Shown here piece by piece: positions 17,008 through 25,057 of a stretch of 32,602 nucleotides of DNA. Within the stretch, counting starts at the first letter, position 1. Each line of letters opens with the position of its first letter. The DNA lies in contig CAIPAT010000312.1 in the NCBI GenBank assembly GCA_903863035.1, positions 1 through 32,602 on the forward strand, in the 5' to 3' direction. The DNA is from an uncultured Lentisphaeria bacterium (lineage in GTDB: Bacteria; Verrucomicrobiota; Lentisphaeria; Victivallales; Victivallaceae). A model generated the notes under the pieces. That model saw only the letters and a program-made list of their open reading frames with translations. It did no database searches and was not told the DNA's origin. The translations under genes and the position numbers were made by a program.

Positions 17008-17013
17008 TGTCAA
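16985..17013 (-). promoter_or_regulatory. Consensus sigma70 promoter of the GntR-type regulator
   Basis: On the minus strand TTGACA (17013-17008) is followed after exactly 17 bases by TATAAT (16990-16985), both perfect matches to consensus. The start of transcription would be near 16978, about 35 bases before the chosen ATG. It is the strongest promoter-like sequence I found in the window. Confidence 0.85.
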
Positions 17014-17293
17014 CAGCAAAAATGATGGAAACAGTAAAAAAGAAAGAAAATATTTTTTACAAACACCACCAACCATTGCGTTGCCCCTGGCCCGACGAAT
17101 AATCCCTGCCGCAAGGTACTTTCCTTATTTTGCGATTGTAAAGGGGGATGCGGCTGACTGGATAAATTGGTATGCAAGTACTGCTGCCCACCTTATACAT
17201 CAAGGAAATTTTCCCTAAGGTTCCAGGCAGGCAACATTGCCCGTGCGCTTTTTTAGGTAACAACGAGATGCTTTTTTAGATGCTGCTCCAAGC
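17014..17293. other. Intergenic region, no recognisable gene
   Basis: These 280 bases separate the GH36 gene from the GntR promoter. A small open frame on the minus strand (17057-17263, 68 residues, rich in Cys, Gly and Pro) has no ribosome site or family signal that I recognise. A short direct repeat GCATCT-AAAAAA-GCATCT (minus strand, near 17285-17268) and the palindrome GGCAACATTGCC (17228-17239) are present. No clear terminator with a T run follows the GH36 stop. The stretch could be a decayed gene or element. Confidence 0.4.
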
Positions 17294-19282
17294 TCAGATT
17301 GACACCTCGATTAGTCTGGAGGTGTGAGGACTGAGAAACTCGTTAATAACGGTTTGATTTGTCAATGTTTCTCCAGTCCAGAAGTTGGTAATCTTTGCGG
17401 CTGGATCAATGCCGAGATAGTTTAGTTCACCGCCGACATATTTGCTGCGTTCTTCCCAGTTAAAGAAAGCGATGTGCGCTCTGACGCCGCGTTTGAAAGT
17501 GATACTGTCTTCGGGATATTCGACTTTAAGAATCTCCGGGAATCCATCGCCTGTAAAGGCGTTGTCATCAAGACAGCGCACCTTGTGGCCGCGGTCAACG
17601 TCCGCCAGCAATTTCCGCCAGAGTGCGATCTGTCTGTCCGGCATGGATTCAACGGGGCCGCCGAGTTCGATGATGCCCTGCGTGATGAAGACCCAGGTGA
17701 GACGGAAAATTTGTTCGTTTTCCGGCACGCTCCCGAATCCGGCGCTGTCCATGTTTAAAAGAAAAGTTTTGCGTCCTTCGAGCAGAATTTGCGGCAGTGT
17801 CGCCTTGCAGGCCTTGAGTTGTTCCGCCCAGGTGCCGTCATGGATGTCGCAGCCGCAGCGGTAACAGTCGGCATTGAGTCCCGGGAAAGGATTCCCCATG
17901 GTCATGGCAATGCAGGTCATAAACAGTCCGTCTTCGCCGATGCGTTTACGGATTTCATGAAAAATGCGATCCCGCCATTCCGGGCCGGAACCGCCATTAC
18001 GGTAGCGCGCCCGCTGCAGCGTAAACCAGTGAGTCATGAAGTCGAATTTTATTCCCTTGTAGCCCCATTGAACGAAGAGCGCGTCGAAAACACTCATCAG
18101 AAACTTCCATGCCTCCGGCACCGAAGGATCGAGGAAGGTGGTCCTGCCCAGCAGTCCGGCATCGCCGTTTTCGTCGCATAAAAGCCAGTCAGGATGTTCC
18201 ATGGCCAGCGGCGAGTCGAGATAAACGGCGGGCGATAGCCAGATACAGGGGAGCAGGCCGAGATTGCGAATCGTATCGGCCATGGCCTTCATGCCGGATG
18301 GAAATTTCTGCCGGGCATAACGCTCAACCGGATCCGGATAGAAGCAGTCTAACGGACCGTTGCGCTTTCCGCGATCAGCCTGGTAACCATCGTCAATCAA
18401 AAAATGTGTGCATTCCGGAACGCGTTCCGCTATGGACCTGGCGCGCCCGGCTAGAAGTTGCTCGTCAATATTATAGCGAGTTCCGTAATTCCAGGTGCAG
18501 AAAACTGAGCCGTGCAGCATGGGCGATTTGGCGCCGGCAAAAACATGCTGAAGGTTCAGCTCTTCGACATAGCCCGTCAATGCATCCTGAGGATGGGTAT
18601 TTTTTAGAATTTGATAAAAGACGCGCGAAACTTCGATGCTTTCACCCGGATTCAATTTACAGGGGGCAGCCGCCAGTGGCATCGTCTGGATTCCTTGATA
18701 AGTGCGAATCAGCGGTTTGCCTTTTTCTCCAGCGCCATCCAGTCCCAGCCACCAGGTTCTTTCAAAACGGGTCTGGTTCAAATCTCCCTCGACCAGTGCT
18801 GCGCTGTAATCCTCATCCGTGATGATCAGCGCCGGCACATGATTGCCTTCACCAATGCCGAAATGAAAAGGCTGGTAGTGGACGGGTTTGACGTATGGAT
18901 ATTCCGGACGGGAGTCCGGGTATTTTTCAGTACGGACATTTGCCGTGTGCACGCAGCGCAGCGTGTATTCGTGAATCCCGGGAAATGTGATTTCCCCGCC
19001 GTCGTTTATTCTGCCGTCGCTGATCGATTCCAGAACCAGCGGAACGGTTCCGGTATTAGTGATAAAACGCCGTACAATCAAGCTGTCCGGGGCAGAACCA
19101 TAACGGAATTGCAGTTCTTCCCCCCAGCCGCTGCCGCTGCCGACGGCATCAAGTCCGCAGTCAAGCCTGCTGACTGCATAATTGGAACACGACTGACCGT
19201 TGAGTTCAAACCCCATATTCAGCCATCCGGCATTGTCTGCTGTGGTGAAATTCCAACGTCCATTATCAAAGATTATCTTCAT
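17294..19282 (-). CDS. GH36-type alpha-galactosidase (clan GH-D), cytoplasmic
   Basis: This 662-residue protein has the GH36 plan: an N-terminal beta-sandwich, then a TIM barrel. Motifs are TWNYGTR (about residue 264), FLIDDGYQ (294-301), YKGIKFDFMTHW with the predicted nucleophile Asp near 414, and YRCGCDIHDG with the predicted acid/base Asp near 479. These residues match retaining alpha-galactosidases and related enzymes. There is no signal peptide, so it acts on imported sugar. The ATG at 19282 (MKIIFDNGRW) was preferred because GGGA lies about 9 bases ahead; an ATG at 19297 is also possible. It follows the GH4 gene by 17 bp and is last in the transporter-UroD-GH4-GH36 run. Alpha-N-acetylgalactosaminidase activity is an alternative. 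Confidence 0.88.
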   Translation of the reverse strand: MKIIFDNGRWNFTTADNAGWLNMGFELNGQSCSNYAVSRLDCGLDAVGSGSGWGEELQFRYGSAPDSLIVRRFITNTGTVPLVLESISDGRINDGGEITFPGIHEYTLRCVHTANVRTEKYPDSRPEYPYVKPVHYQPFHFGIGEGNHVPALIITDEDYSAALVEGDLNQTRFERTWWLGLDGAGEKGKPLIRTYQGIQTMPLAAAPCKLNPGESIEVSRVFYQILKNTHPQDALTGYVEELNLQHVFAGAKSPMLHGSVFCTWNYGTRYNIDEQLLAGRARSIAERVPECTHFLIDDGYQADRGKRNGPLDCFYPDPVERYARQKFPSGMKAMADTIRNLGLLPCIWLSPAVYLDSPLAMEHPDWLLCDENGDAGLLGRTTFLDPSVPEAWKFLMSVFDALFVQWGYKGIKFDFMTHWFTLQRARYRNGGSGPEWRDRIFHEIRKRIGEDGLFMTCIAMTMGNPFPGLNADCYRCGCDIHDGTWAEQLKACKATLPQILLEGRKTFLLNMDSAGFGSVPENEQIFRLTWVFITQGIIELGGPVESMPDRQIALWRKLLADVDRGHKVRCLDDNAFTGDGFPEILKVEYPEDSITFKRGVRAHIAFFNWEERSKYVGGELNYLGIDPAAKITNFWTGETLTNQTVINEFLSPHTSRLIEVSI

Positions 19283-19299
19283 ACAAAAAAATCCCATTA

Positions 19300-20688
19300 T
19301 TACCAGTTAAGATGATTTATTCCTGCACTAATATCCGGCGGCAGATCGGAGAAAATTTCGAACATCCGTTGAAAAAAAGGTACTCTGGCGGCCGAGAATT
19401 TGTTCATCGGATATGCCTCGAGGGCATCGGCGAAAAGCCTGCCGTCCTGCTGAGCTATCGCATCGGCCAGCAAGGTCTGATGTTCCGAGAGTGATGTAAT
19501 CAATCCTTTGAATGGCGACGGGATATATTGATTTTCCACAGGAATGATGTTTTTGCCGTGCAAATCCATGGTATATTCGAGCGCCGCCTTGTCGGGGAAA
19601 TCGCTGACCGCGCCGTGATTCGGATGACTGGCTGTAATCCGCATGGTTTCCAGTCCGGCGGCAGCCAGGATGATCGAAACTGATATTTCGCTGAAATCAA
19701 CGCCGAACAATGGATTTTTATTAATTGGAGTATGCCAGTCCGGTTCCGCCTGGCTGGATGCGGCTTTTGCGAATTCAAGAAATTTTTGCTCAATTTTCTG
19801 AATGCCGTCAGCAGCAGCCGTCGCCGGGTTGAAATGCTTCAGCCTGTGCTGCAATTCACGCTGCTGTTTCTCCAGCGCCCATGTCCATAAAAGATGTCCC
19901 ATTCCGTCAAATTCCGAGGAGAAAATCATCGAACCAAAACGGCGGTAAACATCGACCAGCTTACACAGTCCTTCCTGTATCCGGGCCTCGCTTGCAGATG
20001 ACGTAATCGGCATTGGATGCCAGTCAGCGGTAAGCTGTTCCTGTAGAATCGCATTGATATCCTTTCCATGATGTTCGCCTCTGAGGATAAAGGACAAGTG
20101 ATTTACGCCGGCGGCGACGACATTCCAGTCGTTTTCATATTGGTCGCGTCCGCAGATGCGGGGCAGATCCCAGCGGTGATTGCCGAATCCGGCGCAAATT
20201 CCCAGCGCTTTTATTTTCGTGTAATTACTCACGGCAGCGCTGAATACCGGTACCGGATTGGCAAAAATCAGCATCATGGCTTCAGGACAGTATTTTTCCA
20301 TTTTCCGGGCAAAATTCATCACCATGCCGCCGCCGCGGGCTGCCAGGAAAGCGCCATTGATTGAAAGCTGGTCGGAATGCAGATATCCATATTGGGCGGC
20401 AGCCTGAGCCGCAAAAGTATCGGCTGGCTCCCTTTCAATCGCAGTAGTCAGATAAAACAGATCGGAACCGTCAAGCGCCTGGTCGGCGTCACTTGTCCAG
20501 ACTACTTTGCAGTTGACGTTTTTATATTCAGGACAACGGCAAATGAGTCTGCCAACTGCTTCCGCCCGTTCCAGTTTCAAATCCACCAGGCGGATACTGC
20601 CGCCGTCAAACACTTCCGGGGTTTGAAACAGCGCACGGACAATCGGCAATATCCGCAATGACCCGCCGCCGATAAATGTAATATTCAT
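19300..20688 (-). CDS. GH4 family glycosidase, divergent copy 2
   Basis: This 462-residue protein begins MNITFIGGGSLRILP, the GH4 nucleotide-binding start. FANPVPV (142-148) stands at the usual N-P position, followed by LGICAGFGNH with Cys165, and GVNH with His197. The Cys and the later His, the metal ligands in this family, are kept. The usual C-H or C-N pair is replaced by C-A, and a different His (171) occurs six residues after the Cys. It therefore belongs to a branch unlike the GH4 at 5898-7265, and its sugar is unknown. GGGAGC lies before the ATG at a good distance. It is 33 bp from the UroD-family gene and 17 bp from the GH36 gene, so an intracellular step on the same imported glycoside is likely. 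Confidence 0.87.
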   Translation of the reverse strand: MNITFIGGGSLRILPIVRALFQTPEVFDGGSIRLVDLKLERAEAVGRLICRCPEYKNVNCKVVWTSDADQALDGSDLFYLTTAIEREPADTFAAQAAAQYGYLHSDQLSINGAFLAARGGGMVMNFARKMEKYCPEAMMLIFANPVPVFSAAVSNYTKIKALGICAGFGNHRWDLPRICGRDQYENDWNVVAAGVNHLSFILRGEHHGKDINAILQEQLTADWHPMPITSSASEARIQEGLCKLVDVYRRFGSMIFSSEFDGMGHLLWTWALEKQQRELQHRLKHFNPATAAADGIQKIEQKFLEFAKAASSQAEPDWHTPINKNPLFGVDFSEISVSIILAAAGLETMRITASHPNHGAVSDFPDKAALEYTMDLHGKNIIPVENQYIPSPFKGLITSLSEHQTLLADAIAQQDGRLFADALEAYPMNKFSAARVPFFQRMFEIFSDLPPDISAGINHLNW

Positions 20689-20721
20689 TGATAGAGCTCC
20701 CTGGTTAAAATTTACAGTTCA

Positions 20722-21768
20722 TTAAATTCCAGACGTTAAATTTTGCGAATAATCCGGATTGAGATATTGAATCAGAGGATACTCCGCCAGTTTTTTAAAT
20801 GCCTGATATTGCCGTTCCGCTTGTGCTGCGGTCATTCCGACAGATTCCGGCTGCTGATAGGCTTTGACCATAAAACCGCCGCCAAAATTGCCAAGCGACC
20901 ACACCTGCCGGTGCGCTTCGTCATCGATCGCATCCAAATTACCGCTTCCAATGGTCTTTTGAATGTCAACGCAGTTCCAGAAGCAAATTCTGCCGCCGAA
21001 ATTCTGACCAAGCCATTCAATGCCCATAAGCTCCGGTTGATCCAGTTGAATAACATCACAACCCGCCTCAACAAACATTTCCATGTATTCCCGAACCTGA
21101 CCGCAGCAGTGATGAATAAAATGCATGCCATGGCTGTGCAATAAGTCAATGGTATGTTTATAGCGCGGGAAATATATTTCTCTGAACAAGGCAGGAGCAA
21201 CAAACGGCTGACTGTTCGTTCCCATATCATCCCAGGTAATTACTCCATCAACACCAGCCGCCGCATATCGGGTAATTATAGTATCGCGGATATTGGTTAT
21301 TCTGTCCAGCAGATGACAAAGATTTTCCTGTTCAAGTATATTGTCGACAAACCAGTTTTCCATTCCCCTGAGATCAATGGGCAGCAGCATCAGGCTCGGG
21401 ATGGAGCCGTAAACATATTTCCCGGCGGCATGAGCTTTTTCAACCTCAGATTTGAGATTCTCATAGCGCCATGGGGCGGTAAAATCCGGGAATTGAAAAT
21501 TTTCCAGCAGATGCCATCCGTCACCGAGAGGAAATTCGACTGCTTCGCCGACACTGGTATTGATAGTGCTTCTTTTTACCCCCCATTCCGTCACCCATTC
21601 CTTTTGACCGGCGGCAGGAATGAAACGCGGATCCGCAGCATAACCGGAATAAACGAAATCACTTTCATCCCATATTTTGCCATCTATCGGATCAGTCTGG
21701 AAATGCAGTCCGAGCCGGGGCGGATTACGGAACTCAATACATCTTTTTACAATTTCCCTTGATGTCAT
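20722..21768 (-). CDS. Uroporphyrinogen decarboxylase (UroD/MtaA-like) family protein a
   Basis: This 348-residue intact UroD-superfamily protein starts MTSREIVKRCIEFRNPPR. It carries GVITWDDMGT (173-184), MHFIHHCCGQ with H219/C221, and a later RICFWNCVD with C262/C266. The HxC plus a later Cys resembles the zinc site of MtaA/CmuA-type methyltransferases, which move methyl groups to or from thiols or corrinoids. No corrinoid protein is seen nearby. The start at 21768 has AAAGGA just upstream, inside the end of the transporter gene whose stop is 2 bp away, so translation is coupled. A longer start at 21798 would overlap the transporter. The first 59 residues are duplicated in the chimeric remnant at 1884-2234. 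A role in handling methylated sugars is speculation. Confidence 0.82.
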   Translation of the reverse strand: MTSREIVKRCIEFRNPPRLGLHFQTDPIDGKIWDESDFVYSGYAADPRFIPAAGQKEWVTEWGVKRSTINTSVGEAVEFPLGDGWHLLENFQFPDFTAPWRYENLKSEVEKAHAAGKYVYGSIPSLMLLPIDLRGMENWFVDNILEQENLCHLLDRITNIRDTIITRYAAAGVDGVITWDDMGTNSQPFVAPALFREIYFPRYKHTIDLLHSHGMHFIHHCCGQVREYMEMFVEAGCDVIQLDQPELMGIEWLGQNFGGRICFWNCVDIQKTIGSGNLDAIDDEAHRQVWSLGNFGGGFMVKAYQQPESVGMTAAQAERQYQAFKKLAEYPLIQYLNPDYSQNLTSGI

Positions 21769-23084
21769 ATTTAAATCCTTTGTATAGTTGCCGAGCATGC
21801 CGTTTCCGGCACTGGTTTAAGTTCTTGATTAAAACATTCCCGAGAAGTAGTGACAACTTGCCGCATCTGATAATGATGGATAATAAACATCATCAGTCCG
21901 ACTGTACTCATGATAATACCGATAACGAAACCAATCCGGAAATTGTGTCCGAAGAAAAATATCAGCCAGCCGGCTACGAAACCCAGCGTGGCGCCGTACA
22001 TATTGCGGATGCAGGAGTTGCTGGACGTCATCGAACCGACATCTCTGGGGTCGGCGCTCTTGTAAACCATGATATCTGCCGCTGCATAGAGCGGCGCAAT
22101 GACTGTAGTGGCCAGTGAAAGAATTATCAGTCCTGCTTTGTCATGCACGTTCATGGCCCAGGCAAAACAGATTACCTGTCCGGCCCAGTAGATCAGCACC
22201 ACGCGGAAACCGCCCCAGCGGTCAATCAGCCAGCCAATCGGATAAGCCAATACGATATTTACCAGACTTGCCCATGAAAGCGCGCTGAAAATGTCCTGAC
22301 GCTGCAGATTTAGCGTTTCTTTAGCCCAGAACCATACCCAGGTATTGTTCATGCTGATAAATCCGCTGATCATCGCCACCCCCAGCATCAACCAGAAAAT
22401 GCGTTTATCGCGTGCCGCCACTTTGAAAGTTGACCATGGTTTAAAGCGTTCAGTCGCCGGGTGATGGATCGGCGGCTCTTTTATGAGCAATGCCACCAGT
22501 GTTGTTATGGCCATCACGGTACCGCCGAGAACGAACGGGAACCATTCCGCTACTGTGATTAAGTCGCCGGCATAACGCATCGTCAGAAAACCCATAACGC
22601 CTCCGGCAATAGTGAAGATCGAATTTGTTCGGGCAAGCAGGTCGCGCGGCACACAATCAATACTCAACAATGGAAAAGTACTGGCCTTCATGTCCATGGC
22701 GATCATCTTGATAATTTGCAGTGCAATCAGGAACCATACCCACTTCGATTCGGAGAAGAAAGGGAAGATGACCATCGGGATGATGATAAACGGCGCCGCC
22801 ATAAACAAATATGGTTTGCGGCGGCCCAGGCGGCAGCAGGTGTGGTCACTCATCCAACTGAACCACATTACCAGAAAACTGAGTATCCAGCCGTTGAACG
22901 AGCCGATGGTGGCCTGAATATTCTCACGGACGCCAAGCTCAAGCAGTTTCAAGGTGATGAGCGGCACGGTCAGCGTACCGGCCAGCCCCCAGCCGAGATT
23001 GCTGATGCCGATCAGAATGACGTTCCGCCACATCAACTTGCGGTCAGCATAATAAGCCGCCAGCTCCGGCCGGGAGCGGTAATC
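21592..23084. repeat. 1.49-kb direct repeat, copy 2
   Basis: This is the partner of the repeat at 2058-3547, about 19.5 kb away and in direct orientation. Here the UroD-family gene continues intact past the point where copy 1 switches to oxidoreductase sequence, so copy 2 better reflects the ancestral order. Confidence 0.9.
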
Positions 23085-23114
23085 ACTGTTGACAGTGTCT
23101 GTGTTTTTAATCAT
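21771..23114 (-). CDS. GPH-type (MFS) sugar:cation symporter, copy 2
   Basis: This 447-residue membrane protein is nearly the same as copy 1 at 2237-3577. The loop motif reads WMSDHTCCRLGRRKPY, with one Ser-to-Cys change. Most replacements are conservative and many DNA differences are silent, so both copies appear to be under selection and working. It should import a glycoside for the downstream UroD, GH4 and GH36 proteins. The gene starts 108 bp after the GH36-like gene. Upstream on the minus strand there is a near-palindrome, AAGTTCC-AAAACA-GGAAAACTT, but no good promoter. The final bases provide the ribosome site for the UroD gene, exactly as in copy 1. Confidence 0.9.
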   Translation of the reverse strand: MIKNTDTVNSDYRSRPELAAYYADRKLMWRNVILIGISNLGWGLAGTLTVPLITLKLLELGVRENIQATIGSFNGWILSFLVMWFSWMSDHTCCRLGRRKPYLFMAAPFIIIPMVIFPFFSESKWVWFLIALQIIKMIAMDMKASTFPLLSIDCVPRDLLARTNSIFTIAGGVMGFLTMRYAGDLITVAEWFPFVLGGTVMAITTLVALLIKEPPIHHPATERFKPWSTFKVAARDKRIFWLMLGVAMISGFISMNNTWVWFWAKETLNLQRQDIFSALSWASLVNIVLAYPIGWLIDRWGGFRVVLIYWAGQVICFAWAMNVHDKAGLIILSLATTVIAPLYAAADIMVYKSADPRDVGSMTSSNSCIRNMYGATLGFVAGWLIFFFGHNFRIGFVIGIIMSTVGLMMFIIHHYQMRQVVTTSRECFNQELKPVPETACSATIQRI

Positions 23115-23222
23115 TAATTATTTAACCTAAAGTTTTCCTGTTTTGGAACTTCAATAAAACCCTTGAATAGAACAACCGCAGGTTTGTAGTGGTCTCATTT
23201 GAAGAGCATTTCGAAGTTCAGA

Positions 23223-24965
23223 TTATTTAAAGTTGCGGCTTTTGGCCACCTGGTTGCTGCCATCTTTGCAACTCCACCCGGCAAAAATCTCCCGCAGTTC
23301 TTTGATACGACCCGGTGTCATTTCCCTGCAGAGGAGCTTCCCGATCTGCGCTATTCCACCTATCGCCTTCACCTTCCTGAGGAATTCCGGGACAACTTCC
23401 ACATTGTAGTTGAAGTGCGGAGACATCCATGCGCCGGGGGCGACTGCCTCGATTAATCCCGGACGCGCCTCAAGGTAGTCGACATCACTGTCAAATCTCT
23501 CCTCACCGTACAAGGAAGCACAGCACTCAATCCAATGGGCGTTGTAGGGTGCGTGCAGAAGGCCTGGAATCGGCTTGTGCCTGCGTATCTGCCGGTCGAA
23601 CATCCTGAATAGATTGCAGAACATCCTCTCTTCACCACGCCATTCCGGATCGGAACATCCCGCATCCGGATAGATTTTCTCTAGCAGGAAGTCCAGTTTC
23701 AGCCCATCAATATCCCAGCAGCCCGCCGCGCTGGAAAACCACAGGTCGAACTTGCTGCATATCCATTCCCTGGCCTCGGGATTGCCGTAATCCACGACTG
23801 TTTGCTTGTGTTTTGAAACTGGCCCGGAGGTGAATCCAGGCCTTTTCAGTATCTCCGCACTTGACTCGATCAGAAACGGCGCCAGCCATATCGCGACCTT
23901 GAAATCCATAGAGTGGAGTTTATCAACAAGACTGCGCATGTCCGGGAACTTAACAGTGTCGAGATTCCAGTCCCCGCGCTTGTCCTGCCACCCGTCGTCA
24001 ATTATTATCGTACCGATGTTCAATTCCTTTTCGCGGATGAACTTCGCCGCATTCAGTACAAAATCCTGGGTAAGTACCGCCTTGATATCTGAGTATTTTG
24101 ACTGTCCGGACTGCTCCTGCCGCAACGTGGCGGCGGGAATTGCCGTCTGGTCTCCCCAGGTGCAGTAACAGGGTTTGCGCCATGCGCTCTCCTCTGGAGT
24201 ATGCCGTCTGCGATCCACTATCCCATCATCAATCATCGCCTGTGTGAAGAGGGCATGCGCGTCCTCCTGGCGCGAAGTTCGCGAAAACTGGATTTGCAGT
24301 CTCGGCCCCATGTTTGTCGAGGCTCCAGCGATCTTCCACGGGAACTCTGTTCCGCCATAGTTGAAACGCAGATTACGGATTAACCCTCCGCTAGACTTCA
24401 ATTCCAGACCGAAGTCATTGGCGACTTTAGTCCCGCCGATGACGGCATTCAATCCGCCACGCGATATCAACAGCCTCGGTGCGGCGTTCGCGTACATCCA
24501 GTTATGGGTCGCAGTCGAGAGGTCAACGGTGGCATTGGCATCCATGACTGTGCCATTCTCGTCACGGCCTCCATGGACTCCCACGAACGCATGTAGCTTG
24601 TCCGCATGCAGGCTTCCCCCTTCTGAAGAGAGAATCCAATGTTCCAAGGCATGACTGCTTTCGCACGTATAGCTCGACTCACACACGATCCGATCTTTAA
24701 GCAACCAGATTTTGTTTGTTACCTTTCCGGCGGTCGTTCCTGAAAGCAATGCGGTAATGCGTAACAGCCTTGCACTGTCCGGTTGGACACCGCAGTCCTC
24801 TATAACGCCTACACCGACCGCACAGCCTTTTATCTCAGGCGAAAGCATCAGCGGTCCGCGACAGGCAAGCATGGGCTTGTCCCCTCTGGGACCGACCTTC
24901 CATTCTCCGTTCATCAAATCAACAGATAGCGCATACGCGCCGCACTCCACATTGATTCTTGTCAT
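23223..24965 (-). CDS. GH36-like glycosidase (clan GH-D), second type
   Basis: This 580-residue protein has an N-terminal beta-sandwich and a barrel with clan GH-D marks: CYCTWGDQT (266-274), GTIIIDDGWQDKRGDW (318-333), FKVAIWLAPF (355-364), IDGLKLDF with the predicted nucleophile Asp425, and RFDSDVDYLEA with a candidate acid near 494-496. Similarity to the GH36 at 17294-19282 is low, so it probably acts on another alpha-linkage. No signal peptide is visible. AAGGAT lies about 12 bases before the ATG. It is bounded by a terminator-like hairpin upstream and a 108-bp gap downstream, so it could be its own transcription unit or read-through. A GH31- or GH27-like assignment is less likely. Confidence 0.82.
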   Translation of the reverse strand: MTRINVECGAYALSVDLMNGEWKVGPRGDKPMLACRGPLMLSPEIKGCAVGVGVIEDCGVQPDSARLLRITALLSGTTAGKVTNKIWLLKDRIVCESSYTCESSHALEHWILSSEGGSLHADKLHAFVGVHGGRDENGTVMDANATVDLSTATHNWMYANAAPRLLISRGGLNAVIGGTKVANDFGLELKSSGGLIRNLRFNYGGTEFPWKIAGASTNMGPRLQIQFSRTSRQEDAHALFTQAMIDDGIVDRRRHTPEESAWRKPCYCTWGDQTAIPAATLRQEQSGQSKYSDIKAVLTQDFVLNAAKFIREKELNIGTIIIDDGWQDKRGDWNLDTVKFPDMRSLVDKLHSMDFKVAIWLAPFLIESSAEILKRPGFTSGPVSKHKQTVVDYGNPEAREWICSKFDLWFSSAAGCWDIDGLKLDFLLEKIYPDAGCSDPEWRGEERMFCNLFRMFDRQIRRHKPIPGLLHAPYNAHWIECCASLYGEERFDSDVDYLEARPGLIEAVAPGAWMSPHFNYNVEVVPEFLRKVKAIGGIAQIGKLLCREMTPGRIKELREIFAGWSCKDGSNQVAKSRNFK

Positions 24966-25035
24966 GATAACAATTCATCCTTGCTTTTTTCAATGAAAAT
25001 GCAATAGGCAACCAATTAAACTTAACGTAATTCTA

Positions 25036-25055
25036 GAAACGGGCTGGAAAGCCCG
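25036..25055 (-). terminator. Intrinsic-terminator-like hairpin after CBM9 gene
   Basis: On the minus strand CGGGCT-TTCC-AGCCCG is followed by TTTCTAG, 3 bases after the stop codon of the CBM9-like gene. The 6-bp GC stem is strong but the T tract is short, so partial termination is likely. The palindrome may also belong to a dispersed repeat family. Confidence 0.5.
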
Positions 25056-25057
25056 CC

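Noticed and set aside
18109..19315. Plus-strand open frames of 237 and 234 residues
   Set aside because: Antisense to the GH36 gene, which has all clan GH-D catalytic motifs.
769..21768. UroD-family genes as haem-biosynthesis hemE
   Set aside because: No other haem genes are present, the sequences carry HxC metal-ligand-like sites, and they are coupled to sugar transporters and glycosidases.
23115..23222. Near-palindrome AAGTTCC/GGAAAACTT and a small AACC-TGC-GGTT hairpin in front of transporter copy 2
   Set aside because: Imperfect and short; neither a clear operator nor a clear terminator.
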